Below, piece by piece: positions 1-8,757 of a stretch of DNA of 64,000 nucleotides (position 1 is its first letter; each line of letters opens with the position of its first letter). This DNA comes from DASSLY01 sp035689185 (GTDB lineage: Bacteria > Actinomycetota > Actinomycetes > Actinomycetales > Dermatophilaceae). The stretch covers positions 13,920-77,919 of the forward strand of contig DASSLY010000080.1 in NCBI GenBank assembly GCA_035689185.1. Direction: 5' to 3'. A program made the translations under genes and the position numbers. A model generated the notes under the pieces. That model made no database searches, was not told the origin of the DNA, and saw only the letters and a program-made list of their open reading frames with translations.

Positions 1-812
1 GGGTGGTGCTGGACGCGGGCAGGCTCGCCGCGGCGGTGTTGCCCGCGCTTACCTCGACGACGCGGGCGGCCACCGTGCCGGTGCGGCTGCGCGAGCCGCG
101 GATCACCACGGCCGAGGCCAAGGCCTGGCGGGTCACCGAGATCGTGTCCTCGTTCACCAGCGTGTTCCCGACGGGGGCGAGCAACGCGGCGCGGACCCAC
201 AACATCGGGGTGGCGATCCGGGAGCTCAACGGGACACTGGTGGAGCCGGGCCAGCAGTTCAGTCTCAACGCCGAGCTGGGGCAGCGTACCCCGGCCAAGG
301 GGTACCAGCGGGCGCCGGTGATCTATGGTGGCCGGCTCAGCAAGGACTACGGCGGCGGCGTGTCGCAGGTCTCGACCACCGTGTACAACGCCGCCTACTT
401 CGCCGGGATGCGGCTGGACGAGCACACCCCGCACTCGTTCTACATCTCCCGCTACCCCGAGGGCCGGGAGGCCACAGTGTCCTGGCCCAACGTGCACAAC
501 AAGTGGACCAACACCAGCGGCTACGGGATCCTCATCGAGTCCTGGGTCGAGGGCAACGCCGTGCGGATGCGGTTCTGGGGCACCAAGATCTGGCACATCG
601 AGTCGGTGAAGGGGCCGCGGGTCAACTACCGCCAGCCTCGGGAAGTCGTCGACGACAGCCCCACCTGCGTGCCGCAGTCACCGCAGGCTGGCTTCGACGT
701 CACCGTGACCCGGCTGTTCCAGCGCGGTGGCCGGACCGTGAAGCAGGACAGCTACACCACCCACTACATCGCCGAGGACGACGTCACCTGCACCCATCCC
801 GACGCCGGGTGA
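1..812 (+). CDS. VanW family protein, 5' end cut by window
   Basis: This is the C-terminal part of a VanW-family envelope protein; the gene begins before the window. The visible 269 residues hold the VanW core: an asparagine/arginine-rich stretch (AARTHNIGVAIREL), PGQQFSLN, then GGRLSKDYGGGVSQVSTT and YNAAYFAGM. A short beta-rich tail follows. VanW domains are found in Gram-positive cell-surface proteins, often after peptidoglycan-binding or G5-like domains, and the biochemical role is unsettled. No signal peptide can be judged because the N-terminus is missing. The next gene, fdxC, starts 200 bp downstream and has its own ribosome binding site. The family call is firm; the function is unknown. 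Confidence 0.85.
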   Translation, partial: VVLDAGRLAAAVLPALTSTTRAATVPVRLREPRITTAEAKAWRVTEIVSSFTSVFPTGASNAARTHNIGVAIRELNGTLVEPGQQFSLNAELGQRTPAKGYQRAPVIYGGRLSKDYGGGVSQVSTTVYNAAYFAGMRLDEHTPHSFYISRYPEGREATVSWPNVHNKWTNTSGYGILIESWVEGNAVRMRFWGTKIWHIESVKGPRVNYRQPREVVDDSPTCVPQSPQAGFDVTVTRLFQRGGRTVKQDSYTTHYIAEDDVTCTHPDAG

Positions 813-993
813 CGTGGCCGCGAAGCCGGTCCGCCGGTCTCGATCCCGCAGCACCGCGACGTCTGAGGGGCCCCATGCTCGCGACTTTCATGGCAAGCGG
901 CGCTCGGCTGCGGGCTCCACGCTGGTCGTGCCGGGGGACAGGGCGTCCAGCGGATCGGCCACCACGGCATACTAGTAACGCCACCGCAGCCCC

Positions 994-1000
994 AGGAGGA
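994..1000 (+). promoter_or_regulatory. Shine-Dalgarno of fdxC
   Basis: AGGAGGA lies 11 nt before the ATG at 1012 and fixes that start. It is one of the few strong Shine-Dalgarno sites here, in contrast with the leaderless-looking starts elsewhere. A TACTAG hexamer at 970-975 is a possible -10, with no clear -35. Confidence 0.6.
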
Positions 1001-1011
1001 CCGGGAATCCC

Positions 1012-1338
1012 ATGACGTACGTCATCGCCTTGCCGTGTGTAGACCTCAAGGACAAGGCCTGCATCGAGGAGTGTCCGGTCGATTGCATCTACGAGGGCGA
1101 ACGCTCCCTCTACATCCATCCGGACGAGTGCGTCGACTGCGGCGCGTGCGAGCCGGTGTGCCCGGTGGAGGCGATCTACTACGAGGACGACGTGCCGTCC
1201 GAGTGGGCTGACTACTACAAGGCCAACGTCGAGTTCTTCGATGACCTCGGCAGCCCGGGCGGGGCGGCCAAGCTCGGGCTGATCCCCAAGGACCACCCGC
1301 TCATCGCCAGCCTGCCGCCGCAGAAGCACGACGAGTAG
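1012..1338 (+). CDS. fdxC: 7Fe ferredoxin, FdxC type
   Basis: A 108-residue soluble electron carrier predicted to hold one [3Fe-4S] and one [4Fe-4S] cluster. Cysteines at about 9, 17, 21 and 25 (C-x7-C-x3-CPVDC) and at 40, 43, 46 and 50 (CVDCGACEPVCP) give the classic arrangement. The C-terminal extension with LGSPGGAAK matches mycobacterial FdxA/FdxC proteins. Its stop codon TAG shares its last base with the GTG of dapC, so the two are translationally coupled, the order I recall for M. tuberculosis Rv1177-Rv1178. The physiological partner is not evident; mycobacterial relatives have been linked to cytochrome P450 electron supply. Confidence 0.95.
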   Translation: MTYVIALPCVDLKDKACIEECPVDCIYEGERSLYIHPDECVDCGACEPVCPVEAIYYEDDVPSEWADYYKANVEFFDDLGSPGGAAKLGLIPKDHPLIASLPPQKHDE

Positions 1339-2498
1339 TGCAGCTGCCGGACTTCCCCTGGGACTCCCTCGCGCCGTACAAGGACCGCGCCGCTGCCCAT
1401 CCTGGGGGGCTGGTCGACCTGTCCGTCGGCACCCCGGTCGACCCGACGCCGAGGCTGGTGCGCGAGGCGCTGGCCGCGGCCTCCGACGCGCCCGGCTATC
1501 CGCAGACCTGGGGGACGCCGGCGCTGCGCGAGGCGGTGAGCGCCTGGTTCGCCCGCCGGCGTGGGGTCCCGGGGGTCGACCCGGACGGGGTGCTGCCCAC
1601 GGTGGGCAGCAAGGAGCTGGTCGCCTGGCTGCCGACGCTGCTCGGCTGCGGACCGGGGGACCTGGTCGGCTTCCCGGAGGTCGCCTACCCCACGTATGAC
1701 GTCGGCGCGCGGCTCGCGCGCGCCACGCCGATGCCGGTCGGCGGGCTGACGGCCCTGGGGCCGCTGACCGCCGGCACCACCCCGAGGCTGCTGTGGGTGA
1801 ACAGCCCCAGCAACCCCACTGGCCAGGTCCTCGGGACGGGACACCTGGCCAAGGTGGTGGCCTGGGCCCGCCAGCACGGGGTCGTCGTCGCCAGCGACGA
1901 GTGCTACGCCGAGCTGGACTGGCGCGCCGACGGCGAGCGGGAGCCGCATACTCCGAGCACCCCCAGCATCCTGGACCCGCACGTGTGCGGCGGCAGCCAC
2001 GAGGGGCTGCTGGCGGTGTACTCGTTGTCCAAGCAGAGCAACCTGGCCGGGTACCGGGCGGGGTTCGTCGCCGGGGACCCGGCGCTGGTGCGGTCCGTCC
2101 TGGAGGTGCGCAAGCACGCGGGGATGATCGTGCCCTGGCCGGTGCAGCAAGCGATGCTGGTCACGCTGTCCGACGACGCGCACGTGGCCGAGCAGCGGGT
2201 GCGGTACCAATTGCGCCGGGACCGGCTGCGGGAGGCGTTGGAGGGGGCAGGGTTCCGGGTGGACCTGTCGCAGGCCGGCCTCTACCTCTGGGTGACCCGC
2301 GGGGAGGACTGCTGGCACACGGTGTCCGAGCTGGCGGCGCTGGGCATCCTGGTGGCACCCGGGGCGTTCTACGGCCGGCCGGGCGAGCGCCACGTCCGGG
2401 TGGCGTTGACCGCCACCGACGAGCGAATCGGTGCGGCCGTGTCCAGGCTGGCTACCTCACAGGGCCGACTACCCCAGCGGAAAAGGCCGCTGGGGTAG
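1338..2498 (+). CDS. dapC: N-succinyldiaminopimelate aminotransferase
   Basis: A 386-residue PLP enzyme of aminotransferase fold type I. It is predicted to transfer the amino group to N-succinyl-2-amino-6-ketopimelate in the succinylase branch of lysine/diaminopimelate synthesis. Visible features are the substrate-loop NSPSNPTGQV, the aspartate in ASDECYAELDW, and the PLP lysine in SLSKQSNLAGYR at about residue 232. The GTG start overlaps the fdxC stop by one base. The same window carries dapD and dapE, which act before and after this step, although not in one operon. The last codons lie inside a perfect hairpin that overlaps the stop. The family call is firm; the exact substrate is inferred from context. 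Confidence 0.92.
   Translation: MQLPDFPWDSLAPYKDRAAAHPGGLVDLSVGTPVDPTPRLVREALAAASDAPGYPQTWGTPALREAVSAWFARRRGVPGVDPDGVLPTVGSKELVAWLPTLLGCGPGDLVGFPEVAYPTYDVGARLARATPMPVGGLTALGPLTAGTTPRLLWVNSPSNPTGQVLGTGHLAKVVAWARQHGVVVASDECYAELDWRADGEREPHTPSTPSILDPHVCGGSHEGLLAVYSLSKQSNLAGYRAGFVAGDPALVRSVLEVRKHAGMIVPWPVQQAMLVTLSDDAHVAEQRVRYQLRRDRLREALEGAGFRVDLSQAGLYLWVTRGEDCWHTVSELAALGILVAPGAFYGRPGERHVRVALTATDERIGAAVSRLATSQGRLPQRKRPLG
2471..2496 (+). terminator. Hairpin overlapping the dapC stop codon
   Basis: A perfect 10-bp inverted repeat (ACCCCAGCGG / CCGCTGGGGT) with a 6-nt AAAAGG loop covers the last eight codons of dapC and the first base of its TAG. No U-tract follows, so it resembles the tail-less terminators common in actinobacteria. 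It separates dapC from gltA, which starts 42 bp later. Confidence 0.6.
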
Positions 2499-2540
2499 GT
2501 TCGACCCGCTGCCCGACCCCCGATGCAGGAGGACGACGCG

Positions 2541-3836
<1,296 letters not shown>

Positions 3837-3897
3837 CCCGACGCACACCCGCACGGTCGGGGCAGGGCGGCGAGGCGTCCGGACGGGCTGAAGGCGC

Positions 3898-3972
3898 GGC
3901 GTCAGGCGAAGGTGACGACGACGGTGCGGGGGGTCGGCGCCGGCGTGGGTGCCGGAGCCCAGGACCAGCCGG
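3898..3972 (-). repeat. Duplicated 3' end of the 4055-4948 gene
   Basis: About 75 bp here repeat 4051-4125, the stop codon and last 24 codons of the following minus-strand gene, with two mismatches by eye. The offset is 153 bp. The copy lies beyond the current stop, has no start, and abuts a 67-bp palindrome. It looks like a partial 3'-end duplication associated with the palindrome. Confidence 0.85.
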
Positions 3973-4035
3973 ACACCGCTTCGGCCGCGTTTTCCGGCCC
4001 GAAAGGGCCGGAAACGCGGCCAAAGCGGTGTCCGG
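3969..4035. repeat. 67-bp palindromic element, copy 1
   Basis: A near-perfect inverted repeat with a GAAA loop. The ends are CCGGACACCGC and GCGGTGTCCGG, and the arms differ by one mismatch and one bulged base. It lies between convergent gltA and the 4055-4948 gene, so it could act as a bidirectional terminator. The same outer CCGGACACC...GGTGTCCGG and total length recur at 9668-9734, which points to a dispersed family rather than a one-off hairpin. Confidence 0.8.
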
Positions 4036-4054
4036 TCGGGCAAAGGGAAGGGCG

Positions 4055-4948
4055 TCAGGCGAAGGTGACGACGACGGTGCGGGGGGTCGGCGCCGGCGTG
4101 GGTGCCGGCGACCAGGACCAGCCGGCCTCGTCGCGGGTCCGGGTCCAGGTCCGCGAGCCGACGGTCACCGACGTCACCCCGTGCTGGGCCCCGTGCGCAA
4201 CCGTCCACGCGCCCGCCGCCCAGGCCAGCTGCTCGCTGCGGGCCGTGGCCACCACCCGTCCCGACGACACGGCACCGGCCACCGCCAGCTCCCTCTTGAG
4301 CCCGCTCACCACCGCCGCAGGTGCTCCGGCCGAGGTCGCCCGGTCCAGCCGGCAGCCGATCCCGCCAGGGGAGTGCCCGGCCAGGGTGGAGGCCAGGACA
4401 CGGCCCTCCTGCTCGTGATCGGCGTACGCCTCCGGGTAGGCGCTGCGCTGCACCTGCTGGGCCACCTCGGTGATGTTGCGCGACTCGTAGTTCGCGATCT
4501 TGACCAGCGCGTCGTAGAACTTGCCGGCCGAGTACACCGGGTCGCGGACCTGCGCGGCAGTGCCCCAGCCCTGGCTGGGCCGTTGCTGGAACAGGCCGAG
4601 GGAGTCGCGGTCGCCGTAGCCGACGTTGCGCAGGTCCGACTCCTGGATCGCCGTGGCCAAGGCGATGGTGGCCGCCCGGGCCGGCAGCCCGCGACGCAAC
4701 GCGACCGCGGTGATCGTGGCCGCGTTCGCGGTCTGCTCCGGGTCGAACCTCACCTCGTTGCCGAGCGCGACCGCCCGGCACATCGGCCCGCCGAAGTTGC
4801 GGACCATGCCACTCACGCCGAAGTAGGCGCCACCGAGGACCGCTACGAGCAGCAGCAGGAGCAGTACCCGGCCCGGCCAGCGGCGCCGGCGCCGGCCCGG
4901 GGTCACTTCACCGCGTAGGCCCGGGACGACGTGCTCACGCGTTGGCAT
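4055..4948 (-). CDS. Membrane-anchored lysozyme-like (SLT-type) protein
   Basis: A 297-residue protein with a basic N-terminus (GRRRRRWPGR) and one hydrophobic anchor at about 27-48. An extracytoplasmic domain follows, with IQESDLRNVGYGDRDSLG and LFQQRPSQGWGT. That arrangement (catalytic-type Glu, then SLGLFQQRPS) is typical of actinobacterial transglycosylase-like proteins, often annotated only as conserved membrane or heavy metal transporter proteins. The C-terminus is Thr/Pro-rich. Its ATG lies 14 bp inside the end of dapD, so it is probably translated from the dapD transcript. Its 3' end is duplicated downstream. Muralytic activity is inferred, not shown. Confidence 0.75.
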   Translation of the reverse strand: MPTREHVVPGLRGEVTPGRRRRRWPGRVLLLLLLVAVLGGAYFGVSGMVRNFGGPMCRAVALGNEVRFDPEQTANAATITAVALRRGLPARAATIALATAIQESDLRNVGYGDRDSLGLFQQRPSQGWGTAAQVRDPVYSAGKFYDALVKIANYESRNITEVAQQVQRSAYPEAYADHEQEGRVLASTLAGHSPGGIGCRLDRATSAGAPAAVVSGLKRELAVAGAVSSGRVVATARSEQLAWAAGAWTVAHGAQHGVTSVTVGSRTWTRTRDEAGWSWSPAPTPAPTPRTVVVTFA

Positions 4949-5882
4949 GCAGCGCCGAGTTGAGCTCGATGCCGGCCCCCGTGCGCGACCGTGCCTCCAC
5001 CGTGCCCGTCACGGAGTTGCGCAGGAACAGCAGCCCGTCCTGCCCCGACAGCTCCCGGGCCTTGACCACCCGGCCGTCGGCCAGGGTCACCTTGGTCCCC
5101 GCGGTCAGGTACAGCCCCGCCTCCACCACGCAGTCGTCGCCCAGGGCGATCCCGAGCCCGGACTGGGCCCCGAGCAGCGAGCGCTTGCCGACTCGCACCC
5201 GCTGCGTGCCGCCGCCGGACAGCGTGCCCATGATCGAGGCGCCGCCGCCGATGTCGGACCCGTCGTCGACGACCACGCCCTGCACGATCCGGCCCTCCAC
5301 CATCGAGGTGCCGAGGGTCCCCGCGTTGAAGTTGACGAACCCCTCGTGCATCACCGTCGTGCCCGGGGCCAGGTGTGCGCCCAGCCGCACCCGGTCGGCG
5401 TCGGCGATCCGCACCCCGGACGGCACCACGTAGTCGGTCATGCGGGGGAACTTGTCCACCGCGAACACCTGCACGGGCCCGACCTCGCGCAACCGCAGCC
5501 GGGTCTGCTCGAAGTCGTCCACGGCACACGGGCCGAGACTGGTCCACACCACGTTGGCCAGCACCCCGAAGATGCCGTCCAGGTTGATCGAGTTCGGCTG
5601 CACCAGCCGGTGCGACAGCAGGTGCAGTCGCAGGTAGGCGTCCGGCGCGTCCACCGGCGGGCGGTCCAGGTCGATCTCGGTATGCAGCACCGTGAGCCGG
5701 ACTCCGCGCCGAGGGTCCTCCTTGGCCGCGGCGGACAGCTCGGGCGGGGCGGCATACATGTCGTCAGGGCCGGCCGGGCCGAGCGCGGGCGTGGGGTACC
5801 ACGTGTCCAGCACCTGCCCGTCGCCCGCGCCGCGCCGCACGATCGTGGCCAGTCCCCAGCCCCAGGCAGGTCGGTCGGTCAT
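4935..5882 (-). CDS. dapD: Tetrahydrodipicolinate N-succinyltransferase
   Basis: A 315-residue actinobacterial-type DapD that transfers succinyl from succinyl-CoA to tetrahydrodipicolinate in DAP/lysine synthesis. The hexapeptide left-handed beta-helix is visible as repeating small-residue turns from VRLGAHLAPGTTVMHEGFVNFNAGT through DDGSDIGGGASIMGTLSGGG to the C-terminal GLYLTAGTKVTL. The ATG at 5882 has no Shine-Dalgarno but lies exactly 7 nt after TAGTCT, which suggests a leaderless message. It is divergent to dapE with 24 bp between start codons, and its 3' end overlaps the membrane lysozyme-like gene by 14 bp. This matches the dapD/dapE pair of M. tuberculosis. Confidence 0.95.
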   Translation of the reverse strand: MTDRPAWGWGLATIVRRGAGDGQVLDTWYPTPALGPAGPDDMYAAPPELSAAAKEDPRRGVRLTVLHTEIDLDRPPVDAPDAYLRLHLLSHRLVQPNSINLDGIFGVLANVVWTSLGPCAVDDFEQTRLRLREVGPVQVFAVDKFPRMTDYVVPSGVRIADADRVRLGAHLAPGTTVMHEGFVNFNAGTLGTSMVEGRIVQGVVVDDGSDIGGGASIMGTLSGGGTQRVRVGKRSLLGAQSGLGIALGDDCVVEAGLYLTAGTKVTLADGRVVKARELSGQDGLLFLRNSVTGTVEARSRTGAGIELNSALHANA

Positions 5883-5906
5883 GCGGGACAGACTACGTTG
5901 GCCGGT
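5883..5906. promoter_or_regulatory. Interlocked divergent leaderless promoters of dapD and dapE
   Basis: The 24-bp gap contains TACGTT at 5894-5899 (plus strand), 7 nt before the dapE ATG. It also contains TAGTCT read on the minus strand (5895 to 5890), 7 nt before the dapD ATG. The two TANNNT hexamers share the TA step at 5894-5895. Neither gene has room for a leader or a ribosome binding site. The promoter roles are inferred. Confidence 0.7.
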
Positions 5907-6965
5907 ATGCCGCTGGACCTCACCGACGACGTGGTCACCCTCACCGCCGCACTGTGCGACATCGAGTCGGTGAGTGGTAACGAGCAGCCGATCGCCGACG
6001 CCGTCGAAGCGACCCTGCAACTGCCGCACCTCAGCGTCAGCCGGCACGGCAACACCGTGGTGGCCCGCACCGACCTGGGCCGGCCCGAGCGGGTGGCCCT
6101 GGCCGGTCACCTGGACACCGTCCCGCTCGCCACGACGCCGAACCTGCCGACTCGCCGGGTGGGGGACCAGCTGTGGGGCCGGGGGACGGTGGACATGAAG
6201 GGCGGCATCGCGGTCCAGCTCCGGCTCGCGGCGGCGCTCACCCGGCCGACCAGGGATCTCACCTATGTCTTCTACGACTGCGAGGAGGTCGAGGCCGAGC
6301 GGAACGGCCTGGCGAAGCTCGCGGCCACGGCCCCGGATCTGCTGCGGGCCGACTTCGCGGTCCTGTTGGAGCCGACCGCAGCCGCGGTCGAGGGGGGCTG
6401 CAAGGGCACGCTGCGCGTCGAGGTCACCGCCACCGGCGTTGCCGCGCACTCGGCCCGGCCCTGGAACGGCCACAACGCCATCCACGAGGTGGCCGCCATC
6501 CTCAACCGGCTCCTCGCCTACGAGCCGCGGGTGGTCACCGTCGACGGCCTGGAGTACCACGAGGCGCTGAACGCGGTGGCCATCTCCGGCGGCATCGCCG
6601 GCAACGTCATCCCGGACCGCTGCACGGTCGCCGTCAACTACCGGTTCGCCCCCGACCTGACCGGCGCGGAGGCGCTCACCCACGTGTGCGAGCTGTTCGA
6701 CGGGTATGCCGTGCAGCTCATCGACACTGCCGACGGGGCCCGGCCGGGGCTGGACCGCCCGGCCGCGCAGGCCTTCGTGGCAGCGCTCGGCGCCCCGGTC
6801 ACCGCGAAGGAGGGCTGGACCGACGTGGCCCGGTTCTCCGCCCTGGGCATCCCGGCGGTGAACTTCGGTCCCGGCGACCCGAACCTGGCCCACCACGACG
6901 AGGAGCGGGTCCCGGTGCAGCAACTGCTGGATGCCGAGGCGGCCCTGCTGCGCTGGCTCGCGTAG
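5907..6965 (+). CDS. dapE: Succinyl-diaminopimelate desuccinylase
   Basis: A 352-residue M20 metallopeptidase-family enzyme that removes succinate from N-succinyl-LL-DAP. Metal-site motifs are LAGHLDTVPL, GRGTVDMKGG (bridging Asp), YDCEEVEAERNG (catalytic and metal Glu pair), LLEPTAAAVEGGCKG and the C-terminal histidine in PNLAHHDEER. The dimerisation domain lies at about 165-275. The ATG at 5907 is preceded by TACGTT at a 7-nt distance. The next gene's promoter hexamer starts on the dapE stop codon. With dapC and dapD this gives three steps of the succinylase pathway in the window. Confidence 0.95.
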   Translation: MPLDLTDDVVTLTAALCDIESVSGNEQPIADAVEATLQLPHLSVSRHGNTVVARTDLGRPERVALAGHLDTVPLATTPNLPTRRVGDQLWGRGTVDMKGGIAVQLRLAAALTRPTRDLTYVFYDCEEVEAERNGLAKLAATAPDLLRADFAVLLEPTAAAVEGGCKGTLRVEVTATGVAAHSARPWNGHNAIHEVAAILNRLLAYEPRVVTVDGLEYHEALNAVAISGGIAGNVIPDRCTVAVNYRFAPDLTGAEALTHVCELFDGYAVQLIDTADGARPGLDRPAAQAFVAALGAPVTAKEGWTDVARFSALGIPAVNFGPGDPNLAHHDEERVPVQQLLDAEAALLRWLA

Positions 6966-6975
6966 GTTGCAGGTC
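6963..6975 (+). promoter_or_regulatory. Leaderless-type -10 for the LOG gene
   Basis: TAGGTT at 6963-6968 begins with the dapE TAG stop and is followed by 7 nt and then the GTG at 6976. No clear Shine-Dalgarno is present. The -10 hexamer, the dapE stop and the next start codon are packed into 16 bp. Confidence 0.5.
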
Positions 6976-7767
6976 GTGACCGACCAGCAGGGGGCGGCCG
7001 ACCCGGCGGCCGTGCGGAACGGCGGCTACGAGTACCACACCGGGCCGGTGACGCTGCGGCGCAGCCATGTCCCGCCCACGACCACCGACCAGCGGCTGCT
7101 GGACAACGTCGGACCGGCGGACTGGCTGCACGCCGACCCGTGGCGGGTCATGCGGATCACCAGCGAGTTCGTCGAGGGCTTCGGCGCTCTCGCCGAGCTC
7201 GGGCCGGCGGTGAGCGTGTTCGGCTCCGCGCGGACGGCACCCAGCCACCCGACATACGCACTGTCCGAACGGGTGGGCCGGGCACTGGCCCAGGCCGGGT
7301 TCGCGGTGATCACCGGCGGCGGGCCGGGCGCGATGGAGGCGGCGAACAAGGGCGCGCTGGAGGCCGGGGGCACCTCGGTCGGGCTGGGCATCGAGCTGCC
7401 GTTCGAGCAGCGGATGAACCGCTTCGTCGACATCGGGGTCAACTTCCGCTATTTCTTCGCCCGAAAGACGATGTTCGTCAAGTACGCCCGGGGGTTCATC
7501 GTCATGCCCGGGGGGTTCGGCACGCTGGACGAGCTGTTCGAGGCGGTGACGCTGGTGCAGACCCGCAAGGTCACCTCCTTCCCGATCGTGCTCGTAGGGT
7601 CGGCCTACTGGCAGGGGATGCTGGACTGGCTGGCCGCCGCGGCCGTCCCGGCGGGGACGATCGGCGCGGCGGACCTGGGGCTGCTGCGGCTCACCGACGA
7701 CCCGGAGGACGCGGTCCGGATCGTCCAGCAGGCCGAGGACGGGCTGGTCGCCAGGCGCCCGGAGTAG
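6976..7767 (+). CDS. LOG-family protein (TIGR00730-like)
   Basis: A 263-residue protein with the two signatures of the LOG / lysine-decarboxylase-like superfamily: TGGGPGAMEAANKGA near residue 115 and MPGGFGTLDELFE near 177. Characterised members are cytokinin riboside 5'-monophosphate phosphoribohydrolases, and the M. tuberculosis LOG protein Rv1205 lies in the equivalent position between dapE and folP2. The old label lysine decarboxylase is not appropriate. Longer in-frame starts exist inside dapE, but the GTG at 6976, just after dapE and preceded by TAGGTT, is the economical choice. The real substrate in this organism is unknown. Confidence 0.88.
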   Translation: MTDQQGAADPAAVRNGGYEYHTGPVTLRRSHVPPTTTDQRLLDNVGPADWLHADPWRVMRITSEFVEGFGALAELGPAVSVFGSARTAPSHPTYALSERVGRALAQAGFAVITGGGPGAMEAANKGALEAGGTSVGLGIELPFEQRMNRFVDIGVNFRYFFARKTMFVKYARGFIVMPGGFGTLDELFEAVTLVQTRKVTSFPIVLVGSAYWQGMLDWLAAAAVPAGTIGAADLGLLRLTDDPEDAVRIVQQAEDGLVARRPE

Positions 7768-7852
7768 GCGCGGGCGGGCACCCGGGGACGGGTCCGACAA
7801 CGCGCCGGCGCTGGAGTCGGGCTCGCCGGTAGGGCCGGGCACCCTGGGACGG

Positions 7853-8743
7853 TCAGGCCAGCGCCCGGCGGGCCAGGCGCGGGATCCCGGTGCGGATGCC
7901 GGTCACCATGTCGATGACCTCCCGGGTCTGCCCGACGTTGTGGGCGCGCACCATCCGCACTCCCTCCCAGACCGCGACCGCCGTGGTCGCCAGGGTTCCG
8001 GTGAGGCGGTCCGTCTTGCGGCCGTCCAGTCCGAGGGTCTCGGCGATGAACTTCTTGTTCGACACTGCCAGCAGCACCGGCCAGCCGGTCGCGACGAGCT
8101 TGCCGATCCCCCCGGTGACCTGCAGCGAGTGGTAGCTGTTCTTGCCGAAGTCGTGGGCCGCGTCGATGAGGATGCCGTCCTCGCGCACCCCTGCCGCCAG
8201 CGCCGCCTCCGCCTGTCGCGCCAGGTCCGCGATGACGTGGCCGACCACGTCGGCGTAGCGGACCCGGTGCGGGTCGGTGCGCGGCGGGTGCCCGCCGGTG
8301 TGGGCGCACAGGTATGCCGCGCCCGCGCGGGCGGCGACGACGGTCACGTCCGGGTCGTGCCCGGCCCACGCGTCGTTGACCATGTCCGCCCCCGCGCGAA
8401 GGGCCGCTTCGGCGACGGAGGCGCGCCAGGTGTCCACGCTGACAACCAGGTCCGGGTGCTCCCGCCGGATCGCCTCGACCAGCGGAACGACGCGGTCGGC
8501 CTCCTGCGCCGCGCTCACCTCAGGCCCCGGCCCAGCCTTGACCCCGCCGAGGTCCACCGCGTCCGCGCCGTCGGTGACCGCCCTGGCCACCGCCCGCAGC
8601 GCCGCTTCGTCGTCGACGTACATGCCCTGGTCGTAGAAGGAGTCGGGGGTGCGGTTGATGATGGCCAGCAGCGCCGTCTGGCCGGGGTGGAACACCCGGT
8701 CGCGGAGCCGGAGGTCGCGGGCGGCAGACGGCCAGTCGGGCAT
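7853..8743 (-). CDS. folP2: Dihydropteroate synthase-like protein, FolP2 type
   Basis: A 296-residue TIM-barrel protein of the DHPS family. It contains LAIINRTPDSFYDQG near the N-terminus, VDLGGVKAGPGPE and VSVDTWRASVAEAA. The INRTPDSFYD loop and GGVKAGPG are typical of the actinobacterial FolP2 paralogue. For mycobacterial FolP2 I recall no demonstrated DHPS activity, so a folate role should not be assumed. It is divergent to the DivIVA-like gene, with only 14 bp between start codons. A GATGAT hexamer lies 6 nt before the ATG. In M. tuberculosis gpgS follows folP2; no gpgS is present here. Confidence 0.85.
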   Translation of the reverse strand: MPDWPSAARDLRLRDRVFHPGQTALLAIINRTPDSFYDQGMYVDDEAALRAVARAVTDGADAVDLGGVKAGPGPEVSAAQEADRVVPLVEAIRREHPDLVVSVDTWRASVAEAALRAGADMVNDAWAGHDPDVTVVAARAGAAYLCAHTGGHPPRTDPHRVRYADVVGHVIADLARQAEAALAAGVREDGILIDAAHDFGKNSYHSLQVTGGIGKLVATGWPVLLAVSNKKFIAETLGLDGRKTDRLTGTLATTAVAVWEGVRMVRAHNVGQTREVIDMVTGIRTGIPRLARRALA

Positions 8744-8757
8744 GGCACGATCATCCC

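Noticed and set aside
2523..2525. ATG 2523 as the gltA start
   Set aside because: It would place the strong AGGAGG inside the coding sequence; the ATG at 2541 has correct spacing to it.
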